Positions 12,446 to 25,639 of a DNA stretch of 64,000 nucleotides are shown here, piece after piece (positions within the stretch are counted from its first letter, which is position 1; every line of letters begins with the position of its first letter). Where the stretch lies: assembly GCA_035578905.1 (NCBI GenBank), contig JAQJVL010002151.1, positions 54,144 through 118,143 of the forward strand, written 5' to 3'. The stretch is from Stictocephala bisonia (taxonomy: Eukaryota; Arthropoda; Insecta; Hemiptera; Membracidae). The notes below the pieces were generated by a model, which was given only the letters and a program-made list of their open reading frames with translations, ran no database searches and was not told the origin of the DNA. The position numbers and the translations under genes are program-made.

Positions 12446-15166
12446 CGCAACTAGCTCAAGACATCAGTGAGCAGCTTCATTAACTTAATAGACGAAATTC
12501 ATAAAACGGTTTCGCAACTAGCTCAAGACATCAGTGAGTAGCTTCATAAACGTAATAGACGAAATGTCATAAAACGGTTTCGCAACTAGCTCAAGACATC
12601 AGTGAGTAGCTTCATTAACGTAATAGATGAAATGTCATAAAACGGTTTCCCAACTAGCTCAAGACATCATTGAGCAGCTTCATTAACGTAATAGACGAAA
12701 TGTCATAAAATGGTTTCGCAACTAGCTCAAGACATCAGTGAGCAGCTTCATTAACGTAATAGACGAAATGTCATAAAACGGTTTCGCAACTAGCTCAAGA
12801 CATCAGTGAGCAGCTTCATTAACGTAATAGACGAAATGTCATAAAATGGTTTCGCAACTAGCTCAAGACATCAGTGAGCAGCTTCATTAACGTAATAGAC
12901 GAAATGTCATAAAACGGTTTCGCAACTAGTTCAAGACATCAGTGAGCAGCTTCATTAACGTAATAGACGAAATGTCATAAAACGGTTTCGCAACTAGCTC
13001 AAGACATCAGTGAGTAGCTTCATTAACGTAATAGATTAAATGTCATAAAACGGTTTCCCAACTAGCTCAAGACATCATTGAGCAGCTTCATTAACGTAAT
13101 AGACGAAATGTCATAAAATGGTTTCGCAACTAGCTCAAGACATCAGTGAGCAGCTCCATTAACGTAATAGACGAAATGTCATAAAATGGTTTCGCAACTA
13201 GCTCAAGACATCAGTGAGCAGCTTCATTAACGTAATAGACGAAATGTCATAAAACGGTTTCGCAACTAGCTCAAGACATCAGTGAGCAGCTTCATTAACG
13301 TAATAGACGAAATGTCATAAAACGGTTTCGCAACTAGTTCAAGACATCAGTGAGCAGCTTCATTAACGTAATAGACGAAATGTCATAAAACGGTTTCGCA
13401 ACTAGCTCAAGACATCAGTGAGCAGCTTCATTAACGTAATAGACGAAATGTCATAAAACGTTTTCCCAACTAGCTCAAGACATCAGTGAGCAGCTTCATT
13501 AACGTAATAGACGAAATGTCATAAAATGGTTTCGCAACTAGCTCAAGACATCAGTGAGCAGCTTCATTAACGTAATAGACGAAATGTCATAAAATGGTTT
13601 CGCAACTAGCTCAAGACATCAGTGAGCAGCTTCATTAACGTAATAGACGAAATGTCATAAAACGGTTTCGCAACTAGTTCAAGACATCAGTGAGCAGCTT
13701 CATTAACGTAATAGACGAAATGTCATAAAACGGTTTCGCAACTAGCTCAAGACATCAGTGAGCAGCTTCATTAACGTAATAGACGAAATGTCATAAAATG
13801 GTTTCGCAACTAGCTCAAGACATCAGTGAGCAGCTTCATTAACGTAATAGACGAAATGTCATAAAACGGTTTCGCAACTAGTTCAAGACATCAGTGAGCA
13901 GCTTCATTAACGTAATAGACGAAATGTCATAAAACGGTTTCGCAACTAGCTCAAGACATCAGTGAGTAGCTTCATTAACGTAATAGATGAAATGTCATAA
14001 AACGGTTTCCCAACTAGCTCAAGACATCATTGAGCAGCTTCATTAACGTAATAGACGAAATGTCATAAAATGGTTTCGCAACTAGCTCAAGACATCAGTG
14101 AGCAGCTTCATTAACGTAATAGACGAAATGTCATAAAATGGTTTCGCAACTAGCTCAAGACATCAGTGAGCAGCTTCATTAACGTAATAGACGAAATGTC
14201 ATAAAACGGTTTCGCAACTAGCTCAAGACATCAGTGAGCAGCTTCATTAACGTAATAGACGAAATGTCATAAAACGGTTTCGCAACTAGTTCAAGACATC
14301 AGTGAGCAGCTTCATTAACGTAATAGACGAAATGTCATAAAACGGTTTCGCAACTAGCTCAAGACATCAGTGAGCAGCTTCATTAACGTAATAGACGAAA
14401 TGTCATAAAACGTTTTCCCAACTAGCTCAAGACATCAGTGAGCAGCTTCATTAACGTAATAGACGAAATGTCATAAAATGGTTTCGCAACTAGCTCAAGA
14501 CATCAGTGAGCAGCTTCATTAACGTAATAGACGAAATGTCATAAAATGGTTTCGCAACTAGCTCAAGACATCAGTGAGCAGCTTCATTAACGTAATAGAC
14601 GAAATGTCATAAAACGGTTTCGCAACTAGTTCAAGACATCAGTGAGCAGCTTCATTAACGTAATAGACGAAATGTCATAAAACGGTTTCGCAACTAGCTC
14701 AAGACATCAGTGAGCAGCTTCATTAACGTAATAGACGAAATGTCATAAAACGTTTTCCCAACTAGCTCAAGACATCAGTGAGCAGCTTCATTAACGTAAT
14801 AGACGAAATGTCATAAAATGGTTTCGCAACTAGCTCAAGACATCAGTGAGCAGCTTCATTAACGTAATAGACGAAATGTCATAAAACGGTTTCGCAACTA
14901 GCTCAAGACATCAGTGAGCAGCTTCATTAACGTAATAGACGAAATGTCATAAAATGGTTTCGCAACTAGCTCAAGACATCAGTGAGCAGCTTCATTAACG
15001 TAATAGACGAAATGTCATAAAACGGTTTCCCAACTAGCTCAAGACATCAGTGAGCAGCTTCATTAACGTAATAGACGAAATGTCATAAAATGGTTTTTCA
15101 ACTAGCTCAAGACATCAGTGAGCAGCTTCATTAAAGTAATAGACGAAATGTCATAAAACGGTTACT
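12446..15166. repeat. 68-bp minisatellite, ~40 copies, with higher-order structure
   Basis: The unit opens CGCAACTAGCTCAAGACATC and ends CATAAAACGGTTT. The first unit is 67 bp and the rest are 68 bp. Variant bases are not random. An ACTAGTTCAAG variant occurs at about 12925, 13333, 13673, 13877, 14285 and 14625, giving spacings of 6, 5, 3, 6 and 5 units. Three variant classes recur at exactly 952 bp (14 units), showing block duplication. Confidence 0.98.
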
Positions 15167-15239
15167 GCCATGGTTACTAGAACGTTACCGTGGTTACTAC
15201 TATGCACAAATTCATTCAGGAAGATCCTAAAAGAGTAAT

Positions 15240-15682
15240 ATTCTAATCTTAATTTGAATTTTATTGACTATAGTATAATAATTTCAATATTTCCTTATTA
15301 TGTATTGATTTTTTTTATATTTATGGTGGACTGATATAAGCATAAAATGCACAAATATATTGTATTATATTGTAATAAATTTGTGTTGTGTGACGTTTAC
15401 TTGTATTGTACTAAATTGTAAATATGTTTTTAGTTACCATTAATACTGTTTCATGTTGTCATGCTCCTAAGATGCCACACATACCACAGGGGCGTTTATA
15501 TGTCATTTTATTAAGTTCCATGCAGCTAGACTCACATTGTAAATTATGTTTTTAAAATGTTTTATATTTTGTAGAACTGGCCATAGTACTAGTAAACGTG
15601 GCCAGTCATTTTCCAAACCATGCACATGTTGATTTTTATATATTTATTAATTGGAAAATAAATCATTTATTCATTTATTCAT
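15240..15682 (+). mobile_element. Probable retrotransposon 3' untranslated region and tail
   Basis: Non-coding sequence ends GGAAAATAAATCATTTATTC followed by ATTTATTC repeats at 15663-15682. A polyadenylation-like AATAAA followed by a short 3' repeat is how the other non-LTR elements here end. No reverse transcriptase is attached. The 5' limit is uncertain and may lie at the minisatellite border. Confidence 0.45.
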
Positions 15683-15689
15683 ATGTACC

Positions 15690-16355
15690 AACATGTATTA
15701 TGCTAATTAAAAACTATTTGAATATAAATATATATGTATACGACAAATGATGACATTTCCATTTATATATATTAACAATTGAAAAATTTTGAATAGTTTT
15801 AAATTAAAAAAGTTTTTAATTTAAATTAAAAAAACAATTAAAAAGTCTACCGTAAAACAATACCCTTAATAAATGTGATATTTCTCGCTGGTAATACAAT
15901 TTAAACTTTGTCAGTTGATATTAAAAAAGTTTTAAGTGTAAATAAAACGCGTCCTTGAGCGAAGTATGTGAAAGCCATAAATTATAGCTTGAATATAAAA
16001 GATGACACAATGGGGAAACAGTATCTGAGAATAATTTGTAAAATTCTATAAAATAATATTAAAATGTCCATGACTTATATTACACTTTTTAAATCATTAG
16101 AACCAAACTAATCACAATAATGAAGGTAGTGTATAATTCTCTACTAACTAATAACTAACGATTTTAGAGCACCTACAATTAGTAGCGTATCGTGTAACTT
16201 AGTCTCTGAATCTGGAAGCTTTAAATATACTAAAATTAGTCATCATCTTTGGTTCTAAAGGATATATCTATTAAGCATGTTTAATGAAACTTACTTAATA
16301 GATATTTGTTCTGTTAAAAGCTTACTGATATTTACTCTGCCAAGAATTAGTGTAT
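15690..16355. other. AT-rich stretch, nothing recognised
   Basis: Very AT-rich with many poly-A/T runs, no coding similarity and no tandem array. It ends at the TA target site of the next transposon. Confidence 0.5.
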
Positions 16356-17060
16356 TATAGTTTGTATGAGAGAACCTGTCTCCTGGACCCTCGGCTACCT
16401 GGGACTGTCCCGGGACACCCCCCAGCACTGGCAGCCGCCTGCGGCTGTTTCCTTAATGAGTCACTTACTGGCATCCCCACTAAGTGAACTAACTTTTTTC
16501 CCGGATCACAATTTTTGAATTTTTTCCAAATATTTGAAAAGTACATACAAAAATAAGATTAACGATATAAAACTCGATAAAAATTGAACAATATTGAGGT
16601 GGTCTGTTTATTTGTATAGTAACAATAAAGTTGGTTTTGTGTAACGATATGACGATTAAATTACATTGGAATTGACAACAATTCTAATAAAATAATTTTT
16701 AAAATAAGCTTATGAGTAACATGGGTAGAAGGTAACAATCGAGTTTCACGAGAAAAATCTACGGTACCAACTTGGAACATTGGACTTTTGCAGTAGAAGT
16801 CTGACTCATGGTGGCTAAAATATTTCTGAGAAGTAAATTATTGCAAGTTTACTGAGTTAGAATAATAAAGCCAAACACTGCGTTATTGAGTAAACATTAA
16901 TATCATAGGCCATTTTACCAATGTGAATCTAAATAATTGACAAGGATTTGAAAAATAAGACTATTCCTACTTTTAAGCACATTATATTTATAATTCAATC
17001 AATATTTTACAACTTTCACTTTTCACATGAACTTTAACAAAATAATCCAAAAGCACATCA

Positions 17061-17480
17061 TATACATATCTTAAATAATAATGACAAAGGCACAATAATA
17101 GGCACAATATTTACATAATAACAATGAATATAATACAAACTTACATAAGCAAATTTTGAAATATACATAATGTAGATTTTACAAGTTTGCTGCGAATAGG
17201 GCAACGATACGAAAATAATTACTTAATAAGATTATTAAGAACCCATGTACCAAATGTTATCCAAATGTTAGTGATATACATATCTTAAATAATAATGACA
17301 AAGGCACAATATTTACATAATAACAATGAATGTTATACAAACTTGCATAAGAAAATTTTAAAATATACATAATGTAGATTTTACAAGTTTGCTACGAATA
17401 GGGGGGCATCGATGTGAAAATAATTACTTAATAAGATTATTAAGAATCCATTTACCAAATGTTATCCAAATGTTAGTAAA
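17061..17480. repeat. ~214-bp direct duplication inside the transposon
   Basis: TATACATATCTTAAATAATA starts at 17061 and again at 17275. Both copies continue through GATTTTACAAGTTTGCTRCGA to CCAAATGTTAGT. The difference is a handful of substitutions and one small insertion in copy 1. It is non-coding and lies downstream of the transposase stop. Confidence 0.9.
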
Positions 17481-17837
17481 TAGAACAGGTAATCAAAATT
17501 TTACCAATTTCCCGTAAGAAAAGCATAGGACAACGTGCATACGGTAGTGAGTTTATCAAAACCTAAAATGTTATGTTACTTAGGGAATTATTGTAAATAG
17601 TAAAAGTTTAATTTCTTCACAACCACTTAATCAAGATAATAACTCAAGATACTAATTTAATTGTTTTTCCACCCTCTTTTCAAAATCACTGAAGGATACT
17701 AATGGCTTTGATTTATTTTTATTTTTTTCATACATATAAATATATACATTTTTCTAGCTTGGGAAAAGTTAGGAAAACCTGAATTTTTTAACCTTTAGGT
17801 CCTCATAACTTTTGAAAAAAAATCTGTTCATACCTGA

Positions 17838-19342
17838 TTACACCAGAGGTGACACTCCCAAGTCGGGATCGTCATCACTGTCGATATCACTGTCATCCGA
17901 GTCACCAGGTGCCAAAGTAATAATTAATTCTTTGACACTAATGTCATCAAGTCCTTCTTCTTTCCAATCGGCCTCAATTTCTTTTTCGACGTGCTGTACA
18001 CAACTTCTCCAGTTATCCGGGGTGAAAGAGTTCACTGCTTCCATGAACAAATTTTGAATATCGTTCAGCTTGTAGGTGGTGTTTCGTGCAGCAACAAACC
18101 GTTTCAGATTAGCCCATACGAGTTCAATCGGATTGTAGTTGCAGTGGTATGGTGGAAGTCGTACGACTTTGAACCCAAGCTGAGAGGCTTTCTTGTCGAT
18201 CTCGTAACTTGTGACTTGAGACTTGTGTAGCTTTATCAGGTTATATAACTCGGGCTTCCGCAAGTCAGGAGAAAAGGAGATATTGCGCGTTTTCAGCCAT
18301 TCTTCCATTTCACACTTCTTTGAGGCCGATGTTGGCACTTTATTTGCTATTCGAGAGTGATAGCATTCTATTGTGATGCATTATCCATCACAATAGTTGA
18401 ACCAGCTGGAATGGATTTGAGCAGCACTTCAAAAAAAACCAACCTTCAAATACTTCGTGGTTCATCTCTTCATGGTAATCCACTGTTTTTTTAGATGTGA
18501 AAATTAGCGGTGGCGATTTTATCCATCCGTGGAATCCCCCAGCATGAAAAATTATTAATCGCTTGCCTTTTCCTAATGGAGCATTTACAGAACACTTTAT
18601 GGTGTCATTAGTCCATCCAGAGTCTTTCGAAGTGTTCGCATTAAATCCAGGTTTCATCTAAAAAAAATGCACTTTTTGAAGTCTATATCTCGAATTTTTC
18701 TTAAAAACCGGCATCTGGCAAGAGCTACTGATGGTTTCTCCATTAATATTTTTCTATTGTCTAGTTTTTTCCATTTGAACCCAATCTTTTTTAAAACCCT
18801 CGCCAACGTCTGTATGCAGCCATGAAACAAATCAGGTTTACGTAAGCTTGTTTTAAGTTTTCGGAGGGTAGGTACTTCTCGACGTCTGTAATACAGTAGT
18901 TCAGTACATGGTTTCTGATTGCAATTTTTTGAAAATCATCCAGCTCTGTTATTATCAATTTAAAAGGCTTTTTCCTCTTCGGTGTGCACAGCTTAGGAAC
19001 ATAATATGCCCTAGGATTGGTGTATCTTACACTCGTATCATAACTTACAGAAACGGTCGGATTTTCGTCAGAAGGTAGGCTTTAGTCCACTTCTTCAAAT
19101 TCATGTAGGCTCGCTGAGGAGGCTTCATCTTCCATTGATTGTTTTAACTGTAATCTTATGCGGCTCAAAGTTCTAGTGGAAATATTGCAAGCTGCAGACA
19201 CTCTTTCAGACACCTTTTTAAGAGCTAATAACGGTCCCTTGTTGTCACGTTCCCACTCGAATTATTGCAAAACAGATGCAATAATCGTTCTTGCCTGAGA
19301 ATTGTATGCTGTCCCAGCACGCTTTTCACTTGATGGAGGCAT
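17838..19342 (-). pseudogene. Tc1/IS630-superfamily transposase, broken
   Basis: The start MPPSSEKRAG lies at 19342 and a putative N-terminal DNA-binding region follows (WERDNKGP...VSERVSAACN...STRTLSRIR). It contains in-frame stops near 19263 and 19083. The catalytic core is recognisable in three parts. DETW lies at about 18640-18655, split by a frameshift. MDNAS lies at about 18372-18386, followed by an ~11-bp insertion with a stop before YHSR. YNPIELVWANLK near 18110-18145 supplies the catalytic Glu. The protein ends in an acidic Asp/Ser tail. Intact length would be roughly 480-500 residues. All three acidic catalytic positions can still be seen, so decay is by stops and indels rather than active-site change. 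I assign the superfamily from the DET-W / DNA-S / NPIE-x-x-W pattern. Confidence 0.85.
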
Positions 19343-20369
19343 ATTCACAAAAATAAAAGTAAACAAAAAACACTAACACACAAATAGTCACATAACAAAA
19401 GATAATAGCAAAAAATATGCAATAGTAAACTCAATTGAAGAAATGCTTAATTTAAAAATTCGCTAACTAAAAAATTAAATGAAAACAGTGGCTATTTAAT
19501 TTACCACAATGTTACTGTGGCCAACACTCACTTTGAACTGAAAACTACCCTCACCCCTAGAAACTCGTAAGCAGTTGATTAAGCATTTTTCATAAATATA
19601 TTAGCTACCATGAGTCAGACTTCCGCTGCGAAAGTCCAATGTTCCAAGTGGTAGTACCGTTATAACGCAAAATACAGATTTTTCTCATGAAACTGGATTG
19701 TTACCTCTAATCTTTTATAAGCTTAGTTTAAAAATTATTTTATTAGAATTGTTGTCAATTCCAATGTAATTTAATCGTCATATAGTTACACAAAACCAAC
19801 TATACTGTTACTAAACAAATAAACAGACCACCTCAATATTGTTCAAATTTTATCGAGTTTTATATCGTTAATCTTTTTTTTATGTACTTTTCAAATATTT
19901 CATAAAAATTCAAAAATTGTGATCCGGAAAAAGTTAGTTCACCTAGTGGGGATGCCAGTAAGTGACTCATTAAGGAAACAGCCGCAGGCGGCTGCCAGTG
20001 CTGGGGGGTGTCCCGGGCCAGTCCCAGGTAGCCGAGGGTCCAGGAGCAGGTTCTATCATACAAACTATAGTAGTAGTTGTTAAATACATTCATGTTCTCC
20101 AGTTTTTTAAAACAACATTCTACCTATCTTGATTTAAAATATTTAAAAATGTTGGAAGAGTCTAAAAGAATTAATTGTATTGAGAGATTTACAACATTTA
20201 AACCAACATTAACATAATTACTGACAAAAATTAACATAAAACAAAAGAAGTCATATTAGATACTTAAAATTTATCATGTGGTAATTTAACAAGAAATGAA
20301 AATAGTGTTTTCATACTTTAAACTTAGAAGAGGCAGTGTTCTTTTGGATTGGGAATACTTGGTGGGTTT

Positions 20370-21360
20370 TAAGTTTTCCATTTCAGAATATTCAGTATTT
20401 CCTCCTCGAGTTCTGATGACTGCTTCCAATCACGTAGGCATGCTTTCAACTATATTCTGTATGTTCTCTTGACCAGAATGTTCCGTTCTGCCTGTACATC
20501 CTGTTGAAGCACATCCAAAGTTAGCATCTCGCCACGTTGACTTGTAATTGCCCTCCCAATCTTGTCCCAGATGTGTTCAATATGATTTAAATCAAGGCTA
20601 AGTGCTGGCCACGATTGTACTGATTTGCACTTCCTGAAGGTAATCTTGCACCTCTCTAGCGGAATGGGGTCGAGCATTGTCATGCATGAAAACAAAATCA
20701 GGTCCATCAAATCCTGCATAAACAGTAACATGTTCTGCTAGACCCTCTTCCACATACCTCTGACCATTTAAAGTTCTTCTATGAAAAACAATTAAGTCCG
20801 TGTGAGCTTCTCTTGATATTCCGCCCCACACCATGATAAAGCCACCATTTAAACGGTCACTGGGTAATATGTTACGTTGCGTATATCCTCCCTTCGCCTT
20901 CTCCACACCCTTTCCTGACCATCAAGGGATCTGAGAGAGAATCTGGACTCGACGGAGAGTAATACTCGAATCCACTGGTCAATAGTCTAAATAGTGGTTT
21001 CTTGCAAATAGCAAACGAGCTTGCCGATGACGTGCGGTCAGTCTTGGGCCATTGGCAGGACTGTAATCTTCTTCTTACTGTCCATGTAAAAATTCACTCC
21101 CCGAACCCTCCGAAGTTCATTTGCCTGTTCAATAGAAGTTGAAATCGATTCCGTAGACTCAATGAAACAATAAACCGATAATCCTCCGCACTAGTTGCTC
21201 GGCTGCGCCCGGATTCAGACCTTTTACCATAACAACCAGTTAGCCTGAATCCGGATAACAGCTCTATTAATTTTTGAACGTGAAAATCCTGTTATCTCTG
21301 CCTGTTCAACTAATTCCACCAAGCATTCATTGGTGAAAGAAGCATTTTAAAAGAAACAAA
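20370..21360 (-). pseudogene. Tc1-like transposase, broken, first catalytic Asp lost
   Basis: An N-terminal helix-turn-helix (LVEQAEITGFSRSKINRAV, near 21285-21345) and a second piece, GRSRATSAEDYRFIVS (near 21160-21210), are followed by LTARHRQARLLFARNHY. The block VLLSVESRF stands where Tc1 proteins have SDES, so GAC (Asp) has become GTC (Val). Next come VWRRRREDIRN, the second catalytic Asp in MHDNARPHSA (near 20670-20700) and the catalytic Glu in LNHIEHIWDKIGRAI (near 20545-20590). The C-terminal IVESMP...EAVIRTRGGNTEYSE ends near 20375. At least three frameshifts and several stops separate the pieces. Terminal repeats were not clear; CAGTGT near 20333 and ACAGTGTCCCAC near 21611 may be remnants. 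Confidence 0.87.
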
Positions 21361-21639
21361 TTCATTACAACTGTAACAGTTAGAACCAGTAACAGTGATG
21401 TACAAAGGTCAACATTTGGATTGATAAGAATTCACTAGTACCTTATGACAATAATAGACTTGCAAAATGAGACTAATGAACAGGTTTGTCAGATTTTTTA
21501 TAAGGAAATGAGTAGTTTTTACTTCAAACTGGAACTCATATAATACATTTATTTATACAAACATGATTCAGAAACAAATTAATCTAAGCAAAGGATATTT
21601 TTTTTTTAAGACAGTGTCCCACTTTTTTGCACCTCAGTG

Positions 21640-24600
21640 GAGATTGTGTTAAATCTGTTACGGCCACACTGTTATTGTTTACGAACGAATAAATAATGAT
21701 TGTCTTAAACCTGTTATTAACACAATCTTATTTTTTATAAACAAATCAATATTGATCATGGTAAGACTTTTCCACCACAATCCTATTGTTGGTTATGTTT
21801 AACCTGTCGCCACTATACTCCTATTTTCAGCTGAGTTAAACCTGTCACAACCACACTCCTACTGTTGGTTGTGTTAAACCTGTCGCCAATATACTCCTAA
21901 TGTTAGCTGAGTAAAACCTGTCACTACTACACTCCTATTGTTGGTTGTGTTAAACCTGTCACCACCACACTCCTATTGTTGGTTGTGTTAAACCTGTCAC
22001 CACCACACTCCTATTGTTGGTTGTGTTAAACCTGTCACCACCATACTCCTATTGTTGGTTGTGTTAAACCTGTCGCCACTATACTCCTATTGTCAGCTGA
22101 GTAAAACCTGTCACCACCATACTCCTAATGTCAGCTGAGTAAAACCTGTCACCACTACACTCCTATTGTTGGTTGTGTTAAACCTGTCACCACTATACTC
22201 CTATTGTCAGCTGAGTTAAACCTGTCACCACCATACTCCTATTGTTGGTTGTGTAAAACCTGTCGCCACTATACTCCTATTGTCAGCTGAGTAAAACCTG
22301 TCACCACCATACTCCTAATGTCAGCTGAGTAAAACCTGTCACCACTACACTCCTATTGTTGGTTATGTTAAACCTGTCACCACCACACTCCTATTGTCAG
22401 CTGAGTTAAACCTGTCACCACCACACTCCTATTGTTGGTTGTGTTAAACCTGTCACCACCATACTCCTATTGTTGGTTGTGTAAAACCTGTCACCACTAT
22501 ACTCCTATTGTCAGCTGAGTTAAACCTGTCACCACCACACTCCTATTGTTGGTTGTGTTAAACCTGTCACCACCATACTCCTATTGTTGGTTGTGTAAAA
22601 CCTGTCACCACTATACTCCTATTGTCAGCTGAGTTAAACCTGTCACCACCACACTCCTATTGTTGGTTGTGTTAAACCTGTCACCACCACACTCCTATTG
22701 TTGGTTGTGTTAAACCTGTCACCACCATACTCCTATTGTTGGTTGTGTTAAACCTGTCGCCACTATACTCCTATTGTCAGCTGAGTAAAACCTGTCACCA
22801 CCATACTCCTAATGTCAGCTGAGTAAAACCTGTCACCACCACACTCCTATTGTTGGTTGTGTTAAACCTGTCACCACCATACTCCTATTGTTGGTTGTGT
22901 AAAACCTGTCGCCACTATACTCCTATTGTCAGCTGAGTAAAACCTGTCACCACCATACTCCTAATGTCAGCTGAGTAAAACCTGTCACCACTACACTCCT
23001 ATTGTTGGTTATGTTAAACCTGTCACCACCACACTACTATTGTTGGTTGTGTTAAACCTGTCACCACTATACTCCTATTATCAGCTGAGTTAAACCTGTC
23101 ACCACCACACTCCTATTGTTGGTTGTGTTAAACCTGTCACCACTATACTCCTATTATCAGCTGAGTAAAACCTGTCACCACCATACTCCTAATGTCAGCT
23201 GAGTAAAACCTGTCACCACCATACTCCTATTGTTGGTTATGTTAAACCTGTCACCACCACACTACTATTGTTGGTTGTGTTAAACCTGTCACCACTATAC
23301 TCCTATTATCAGCTGAGTTAAACCTGTCACCACCACACTCCTATTGTTGGTTGTGTTAAACCTGTCACCACCATACTCCTATTGTTGGTTGTGTAAAACC
23401 TGTCGCCACTATACTCCTATAGTCTTGTTGTGATAAACCTGTCACCATGATACTATTATCGTCAGCTGCTTAAACCTGTCACTACTACAATCTTGTTGTC
23501 GGCTGTGTCAAACTGTCACCACCATACTCCTATTGTCAGCTGTGTTAAACGTGCTACTACCACACTCCTACTGTCAGATGTATTAGACCTGGCACCACCA
23601 TACTCCTATTGTCGACTATATTAAACCAATCACAACCACACTTACTCCTATTGTCAGCCGTGTTAAACCTGTCACCAAAGGTTCCTACTGTCATTTGTTT
23701 TAAATATGTCACCACCACTCTCCTATTCACAGTTGTGGTAAAACCTTTATCCACCATACTCCTATTGTCAGCTGTGTAAAACCTGTTACCACCATACTCC
23801 TATTGTCAGCTGTGTTAAACTTGCCACTACCACATTCCTTTTATCAGTTTTGTTAAACCTGTCACCACCACACTCCTTTTGTCGGCTGAGTTAAAACTGT
23901 TACCAGCATACTCCTATTATCAGCTGTGGTAAAACTTTCACCACCACAGTCCTATTATCAGTTGCGATAAACCTGTCACCACTACACATCTGTTGTCGAC
24001 TGTGTTAAACCTGGCACCACCATGTTCCTATTGTCAACTGAGTTAAACCTGTCACCACCACACTTACTCCTATTGTCAGCTGCGTTAAACCTGTAAACAC
24101 CATATTTCTATTATCAGTTGTGTTCAAGCTGTAACCACAACACTCCTATTGGCAATTGTGTTAAATCTGTCACCACCATACTCCTGTTGTCGGCTGAGTT
24201 AAAATTGTTATCACCATGCTCCTATTATCAGATGTGGTAAACCTTTCACCACCACACTCCTATTGTCAGCTGTGCTAAACCTGTCACAACCATACTCCTA
24301 TTGTCAGCTGTGTTAAACATGACACCACCATACTCCAATTGTCCGCTGAGTTAAAACTCTTACTACCATACTATTGTCTATTGTGTCCAAATTGTCAGCA
24401 CCACACTCCTATTGTCAGCTGTGTTAAACATGACACCACCATACTCCTATTGTCGGCTGTGTTAATATGTTACCACCATACTCATACTGTCAGTTGTGTT
24501 AAAGCTTTGACCACCACACTCTTATTGTCAGTTGCGTTAAAACCTGTTAACACCACACTCCTATTGTCAGCTGTGTTAAACATGACACCACCATACTCCT

Positions 24601-25306
24601 ATTGTCAGCTGAGTTAAAACTGTTACTACCATACTATTGTCTATTGTGTCAAAATTGTCACCACCACACTCCTATTGTCAGCTGTGTTAAACATGGCACC
24701 ACCATACTCCTATTGTCGGCTGTGTTAAAACTATCACCACAACACTCCTATTGTCAGCTGTGTTAATTATGTTACCACCATACTCATACTGTCAGTTGTG
24801 TTAAACCTTTGACCACCACACCTCTGTTGTCGGCTGTGTTAAACCTCGCACCTCCATACTCCTATTAACTACTGTGTCTAACCTGTCACCACCACACTCC
24901 TATTGTCAGCTGTGTTAAACATGGCACCACCATACTCATACTGTCAGTTGTGTTAAACCTTTGACCACCACACTTCTGTTGTCGGCTGTGTTAAACCTCG
25001 CACCTCCATACTCCTATTAACTACTGTGTCTAACCTGTCACCACCACACTCCTATTGTCAGCTGTGTTAAACATGGCACCACCATACTCCTATTGTCGGC
25101 TGTGTTAAAACTATCACCACAACACTCCTATTGTCAGCTGTGTTAATTATGTTACCACCATACTCATACTGTCAGTTGTGTTAAACCTTTGACCACCACA
25201 CTTCTGTTGTCGGCTGTGTTAAACCTCGCACCTCCATACTCCTATTAACTACTGTGTCTAACCTGTCACCACAACACTCCTATTGTCAGGTGTGTTAAAC
25301 CGGTCA
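21640..25306. repeat. 38-bp minisatellite, ~95 copies
   Basis: The unit reads ACCTGTCACCACCACACTCC then TATTGTTGGTTGTGTTAA, with a second common variant ending GTCAGCTGAGTAAA. Copies at both edges are degenerate, whereas 21940-23410 is homogeneous. At 24690-25270 a ten-unit (380-bp) block is duplicated: ACATGGCACC occurs at 24691 and 25071 in the same context. The array starts only ~280 bp beyond the Tc1-like relic. Confidence 0.98.
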
Positions 25307-25639
25307 TTACCAACTTCTAATATTGATCATTAAACTTCTAAATTTACCTCAAAAGCTGTGAACTTTCTCTTGATCTTCCTTCCTTTTATCAATAAACTGA
25401 CTTTTCTCACCGGGAAATTTAATTAAGCAAGAGCTTAAGATGCAAATTGTGTTTATTTACAATAGTATCAATTTGTTATTACAAACAATAAGCTTTATAA
25501 TTACGTATAATTAAGTTATATTTAATTATATAAAATAAAGTTTATTGTTTGTGAATGTAGTATGATGTTCTTGAGTACGTGATTTGGATTCCATGTAAAA
25601 CTGTAGGTTCCTTTGTTTTTTATAAGGAGTGGCTGTTTT

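Larger units (their letters stand above)
16358..20067 (-). mobile_element. 3.7-kb Tc1/IS630-type DNA transposon with long inverted repeats
   Basis: Terminal inverted repeats of about 475 bp (16358-16831 and 19590-20067) begin TAGTTTGTATGA and are flanked by TA (16356-16357 and 20068-20069). That is the target duplication expected of the Tc1/mariner/IS630 superfamily. The outer ~110 bp of each repeat is GC-rich and contains the palindrome CAGCCGCCTGCGGCTG. The arms have diverged by small indels. A broken minus-strand transposase lies inside, together with a 214-bp non-coding duplication. The element is therefore old and inactive, but it was complete at insertion. Confidence 0.88.

Noticed and set aside
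16355..16546. 63-codon minus frame, and its partner at 19860-20093
   Set aside because: Both are translations of the two terminal inverted repeats of the same transposon.
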